Assembly (NCBI RefSeq): GCF_002914525.1
Contig: NZ_LODW01000127.1
Coordinates: 1 to 64,000 of the forward strand
DNA from: Rhizobium hidalgonense
GTDB lineage: Bacteria; Pseudomonadota; Alphaproteobacteria; Rhizobiales; Rhizobiaceae
Length of the DNA stretch: 64,000 nucleotides
Direction: 5' to 3'
In this document: one piece after another, positions 61,419 to 64,000 of the stretch
Layout of the letters: every line of letters begins with the position of its first letter
How positions within the stretch are numbered: the stretch's first letter is position 1
The notes under the pieces: generated by a model
Told to the model about the DNA's origin: nothing
The model's database searches: none
What the model saw: only the letters and a program-made list of their open reading frames with translations
Program-made: the position numbers and the translations under genes

Positions 61419-62843
61419 ATGCGATTTGTTCTGCGTATTCTGAAGGCGCTTGCTCTCCTTGTCGTACTCTTCGTTATCGGCGCCGGCGGCTGGCTCTTCG
61501 TCCGGCCGCCGGAACTGCTGCGTGTCGGCGACGGCTATGCGGCCAAGATCGTCTGTTCCAATGTCTTCATCGCTGGCCGGGAGGCCGAGGAGGTGCTCGA
61601 AGATGATGTTCAGGCGCCCGGAAATCCGCTGCTGCGGCTGGTGCGCGTCAGCGTCGACCGCGACAACGGCCGGGTGACGGCGCGTTTCCTGGGACTATTT
61701 GCGCCAAGCTATGCGCTGTATCGCGGCGCTTTCGGCTGTACGAGCGTGCCAGATGGCAATTTCGAGGCGGCGGCAAATGCGGTGCCTTTCGATGTGCCGG
61801 CGGGGGTGGAGGTGAACGAGGCCCTATGGCCGGAGGTGGAGGGCGCCGGCGATCGGCGTGACGCGAAGATCGCCGCTCTGCTTACCGATGCCCGGCTTGC
61901 CGGCCCGGCCATGCGGGCGATCGTGGTGGTGCGCAATGGTCGCATTGTTGCCGAAGCCTATGGTCCCGGCTTTTCCGCGAAGACGCCGCTGATCGGCTGG
62001 TCGATGACGAAGACGGTGAATGCTGCGATCGTCGGCCGGCTGATGCTCGACGGCAAGATTTCCTTCGACGACGACGATTTGCTGGCGCAGTGGAAGAACG
62101 ACGGGCGCGCCAAGATCAAGGTCTCCGATCTGCTCGGCATGGAGAGCGGCCTTGCCTTTAACGAGGATTATGGCGATGTCGCCGATGTGACGCGCATGCT
62201 CTATCTCGATCCCGGCATGGTATCGCTGCCGGCCAACGCACCGATGGAGGCAGAGCCCGGCAAGCGCTTCCGCTATTCGAGCGGCACGGCGGTGCTTTTG
62301 TCACGCATCTGGATGGATAGGGTCGGTAATGCACAGGCGGCCTTTTCCTATCCTGGCGACGCGCTGTTTTCGCCGCTCGGCATGACGAGCGCCGTCTTCG
62401 AACTCGATGCGCGCGGCACCTTTGCCGGAAGCTCCTATCTCTATGCGACGGCGCATGACTGGGCGCGTTTCGGGCAGTTCCTGCTGCAGGACGGAGTTTG
62501 GGACGGCCAGCGGCTGCTGCCGGAGGGTTTTGTCGGCGCCATGCGCACGCCGACGGCAGCGTCGAACGGCCGCTATACGCAGGGCCAGGCTTGGCTGGCG
62601 CCCGGCGGTTCAAATGCTAAATCTGGGCTGCCTGAGGATACGTTCTGGCTGACGGGGCATGATGGGCAGAGCATGGCGATCGTGCCGTCTGCCGATCTGG
62701 TCGTCGTGAGACTCGGCCTGACACCGAGCTGGCTCGGCTATCAGCCGCAGACGCTTCTCAAGGCTGTTCTGGGGGCCTTGCCGCAAACGGGAGCACCGCA
62801 ACAGCAGGCCGTGTCGCAACAGCCAGCGCAGCCGCAGCCATAG
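61419..62843 (+). CDS. beta-lactamase-fold serine hydrolase, membrane-anchored
   Basis: The 474-residue protein has an N-terminal membrane helix (about 8-28: LKALALLVVLFVIGAGGWLF), a region of unknown fold to about 150, then a class C beta-lactamase/PBP-like domain with the catalytic S195-x-x-K198 (GWSMTK), RYSSG for the second motif and GHDGQ in place of KTG. It ends in a Gln/Pro-rich tail. Such proteins are peptidases or esterases rather than proven beta-lactamases. ATG 61419 is preceded by GGAGGAA. Confidence 0.87.
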   Translation: MRFVLRILKALALLVVLFVIGAGGWLFVRPPELLRVGDGYAAKIVCSNVFIAGREAEEVLEDDVQAPGNPLLRLVRVSVDRDNGRVTARFLGLFAPSYALYRGAFGCTSVPDGNFEAAANAVPFDVPAGVEVNEALWPEVEGAGDRRDAKIAALLTDARLAGPAMRAIVVVRNGRIVAEAYGPGFSAKTPLIGWSMTKTVNAAIVGRLMLDGKISFDDDDLLAQWKNDGRAKIKVSDLLGMESGLAFNEDYGDVADVTRMLYLDPGMVSLPANAPMEAEPGKRFRYSSGTAVLLSRIWMDRVGNAQAAFSYPGDALFSPLGMTSAVFELDARGTFAGSSYLYATAHDWARFGQFLLQDGVWDGQRLLPEGFVGAMRTPTAASNGRYTQGQAWLAPGGSNAKSGLPEDTFWLTGHDGQSMAIVPSADLVVVRLGLTPSWLGYQPQTLLKAVLGALPQTGAPQQQAVSQQPAQPQP

Positions 62844-62873
62844 GCGACTTCCGTCGTTCCAGTCGTTTATTGT

Positions 62874-63800
62874 TTAATAGTTGCCCTGGGCGATGTCGGT
62901 CATGCCCTTGCGCTTGGCGTCGTAATAATAGCCGCGCGCATAGAGGCGCACGGCATCGTCTTCCCTGCTGTCGGAGACGAGCCAAGCGCCGCGCAGATAT
63001 TTTGCGGCATATTTGATATTGGTCTCGGCATCGAAGAGACCGCCCGGAGCGCCGTCATACCCCATGGACTTGGCCGTATTGTACTTGATCTGCATCAGGC
63101 CGAAATAGCCGCGCTTGTTGTAAGCCTTGGGATTGTAGCGGCTCTCGCGATGGACAATGCGGTGGAGCAGGGTCTCGGGAATTTCGTAGAGCTTCGAATA
63201 TTTCTGAATGAGCTTGGTGACGAAGCTCTTTTCGACCGTCGGCGCATCGTCTTTGTCGTCGTCACTGAACATCGGCGGTGCCGTCGGCGGATCGATCGGC
63301 CCGGATTCGTCGAAACCGTAATCCATGCTGGCACGCGGTGTGGTGTCGACTGCGGCAAGTGCTGCAAGCGCACTGTTTTGCGGTGTCGCCGCAAAGGCGA
63401 GCTGCGTCGTCGGCTGCGCCGGGGTTCCCGGACGCGGCGTCGGCACCACGGACTGGATCGCCGTCATCTCGGGCGTCAGCGGGATCTGCGCATAGGCCGC
63501 CGGCTGCATGGGAAGATCGGCAGGCTGAGGGGCTGTCACGCTCGGCATCGCCGTTGCGGTCAGTGAGGGTGATGCCGGGGGAATGGTGGCACCGGCGACC
63601 TGACCGGCCGCGCCCTCCGCTGTCGGGATAGCCGCAAGTGTGGCATCTTCACCGGGTTTCGGCATCGGCACCACGGTCTGGGCGGCTGTCAGTTCGGCCT
63701 GGGAGGTGTATTCGACGCTGGCGCATCCCGTCATCACGCCGCAGAGTATCGTCGAAACGACAAGACTGCGTTTCAGGCCGGACAATCCGATCGCTACCAT
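62874..63800 (-). CDS. SLT-type lytic transglycosylase lipoprotein
   Basis: The 308-residue protein has a lipoprotein signal (SLVVSTILCGVMTGC, lipidated Cys about residue 26), a long Pro/Ala/Thr-rich linker (about 30-190), and a C-terminal SLT domain: LLHRIVHRESRYNPKAYNKRGYFGLMQIKYNTAKSMGY with the catalytic Glu in HRES. It should nick peptidoglycan from the outer membrane. ATG 63800 is used; the frame is open another 40 codons upstream without a ribosome site or lipobox fit. Confidence 0.88.
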   Translation of the reverse strand: MVAIGLSGLKRSLVVSTILCGVMTGCASVEYTSQAELTAAQTVVPMPKPGEDATLAAIPTAEGAAGQVAGATIPPASPSLTATAMPSVTAPQPADLPMQPAAYAQIPLTPEMTAIQSVVPTPRPGTPAQPTTQLAFAATPQNSALAALAAVDTTPRASMDYGFDESGPIDPPTAPPMFSDDDKDDAPTVEKSFVTKLIQKYSKLYEIPETLLHRIVHRESRYNPKAYNKRGYFGLMQIKYNTAKSMGYDGAPGGLFDAETNIKYAAKYLRGAWLVSDSREDDAVRLYARGYYYDAKRKGMTDIAQGNY

Positions 63801-63946
63801 TCCGCCACTTTCGTGAAATCGCGCCGCCCCGGCAGCGTTATAAAAGTTACTAAAAAGCTTAAACCCTGCCGACCCCATTAACCTATTTGTGGCATTCCGG
63901 CAACCACGGATTATTTCCAAGCTGAAACAGGGCGATACCCGGATTT

Positions 63947-64000
63947 CTAAGCCGCAATGCGGCGATAGCCGGCCGTTACGGCGCCTGCGGCGATCAACAG
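63947..64000 (-). CDS. C-terminus of a gene running off the window
   Basis: On the minus strand the last 54 bases read LLIAAGAVTAGYRRIAA then TAG, a hydrophobic stretch plus short basic tail like the end of a membrane protein. Only 17 residues are visible, so no function is given and the call is tentative. Confidence 0.35.
   Translation of the reverse strand: MLIAAGAVTAGYRRIAA

Overview
The window looks like chromosomal DNA of a Rhizobium of the leguminosarum/etli group. It is GC-rich, carries the cinR-cinI-cinS quorum-sensing locus with all invariant LuxI residues, encodes the betaine-lipid enzymes BtaA/BtaB, has promoters of the alphaproteobacterial general-stress type, and is strewn with rhizobial palindromic intergenic repeats. 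Three complete ABC importers and many catabolic genes fit a soil or rhizosphere lifestyle. Everything here was read by eye; no search was run.

Layout. 1-1620: less GC-rich accessory DNA (5'-truncated DUF4238-like protein, small hypotheticals) ending at the 3' end of a tRNA-Ile2(CAU) gene, a plausible island edge. 1900-7000: response regulator, cinS/cinI/cinR and small stress-type proteins, two of the units with general-stress (EcfG/RpoE2-like) promoters. 7086-14354: FCD-GntR regulator divergent from an ABC importer operon that ends with a hydantoin-racemase-family protein, a flavin-reductase-like protein and a UPF0303 protein. 14395-19991: AGE-family sugar isomerase, metH and a solitary Phd-type antitoxin. 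20023-27540: UTRA-GntR regulator and BadF-type amino-sugar kinase, divergent from a sugar (CUT1-type) importer with a Gfo/Idh/MocA dehydrogenase. 27991-29019: Ser/Cys-type proline racemase superfamily enzyme. 29136-41032: a third ABC importer, an RpiR regulator and a divergent run of N-formylglutamate amidohydrolase family protein, APC permease, glutamine-synthetase-like ligase, aldehyde dehydrogenase and iron-type alcohol dehydrogenase, which together look like a gamma-glutamyl amine or amino-alcohol catabolic system. 41260-50842: orphan ParA, an AAC(6')-like acetyltransferase, an L,D-transpeptidase, small metabolic proteins and a four-gene operon (hydrolase, DMT exporter, CoA-transferase, ThDP enzyme). 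51002-55776: RNase T2, ettA, the SahR-type regulator with metF, and a 25-residue membrane peptide. 56041-64000: DMT exporter, MltB-type transglycosylase, GH25 lysozyme lipoprotein, btaA-btaB, a beta-lactamase-fold hydrolase and an SLT lipoprotein.

How genes connect. A perfect ATAAAGATATCTTTAT palindrome lies in front of both metH and the ArsR-methyltransferase/metF pair, tying the methionine cycle genes 38 kb apart into one predicted SahR regulon. Related 16-bp CCCC...GGGG palindromes precede both cinI and cinR. Each of the three solute-binding-protein genes is followed by a strong hairpin before its permease gene. The least described parts are the gamma-glutamyl-type cluster (about 33-41 kb) and the racemase/flavin-reductase/UPF0303 operon (8-14 kb).
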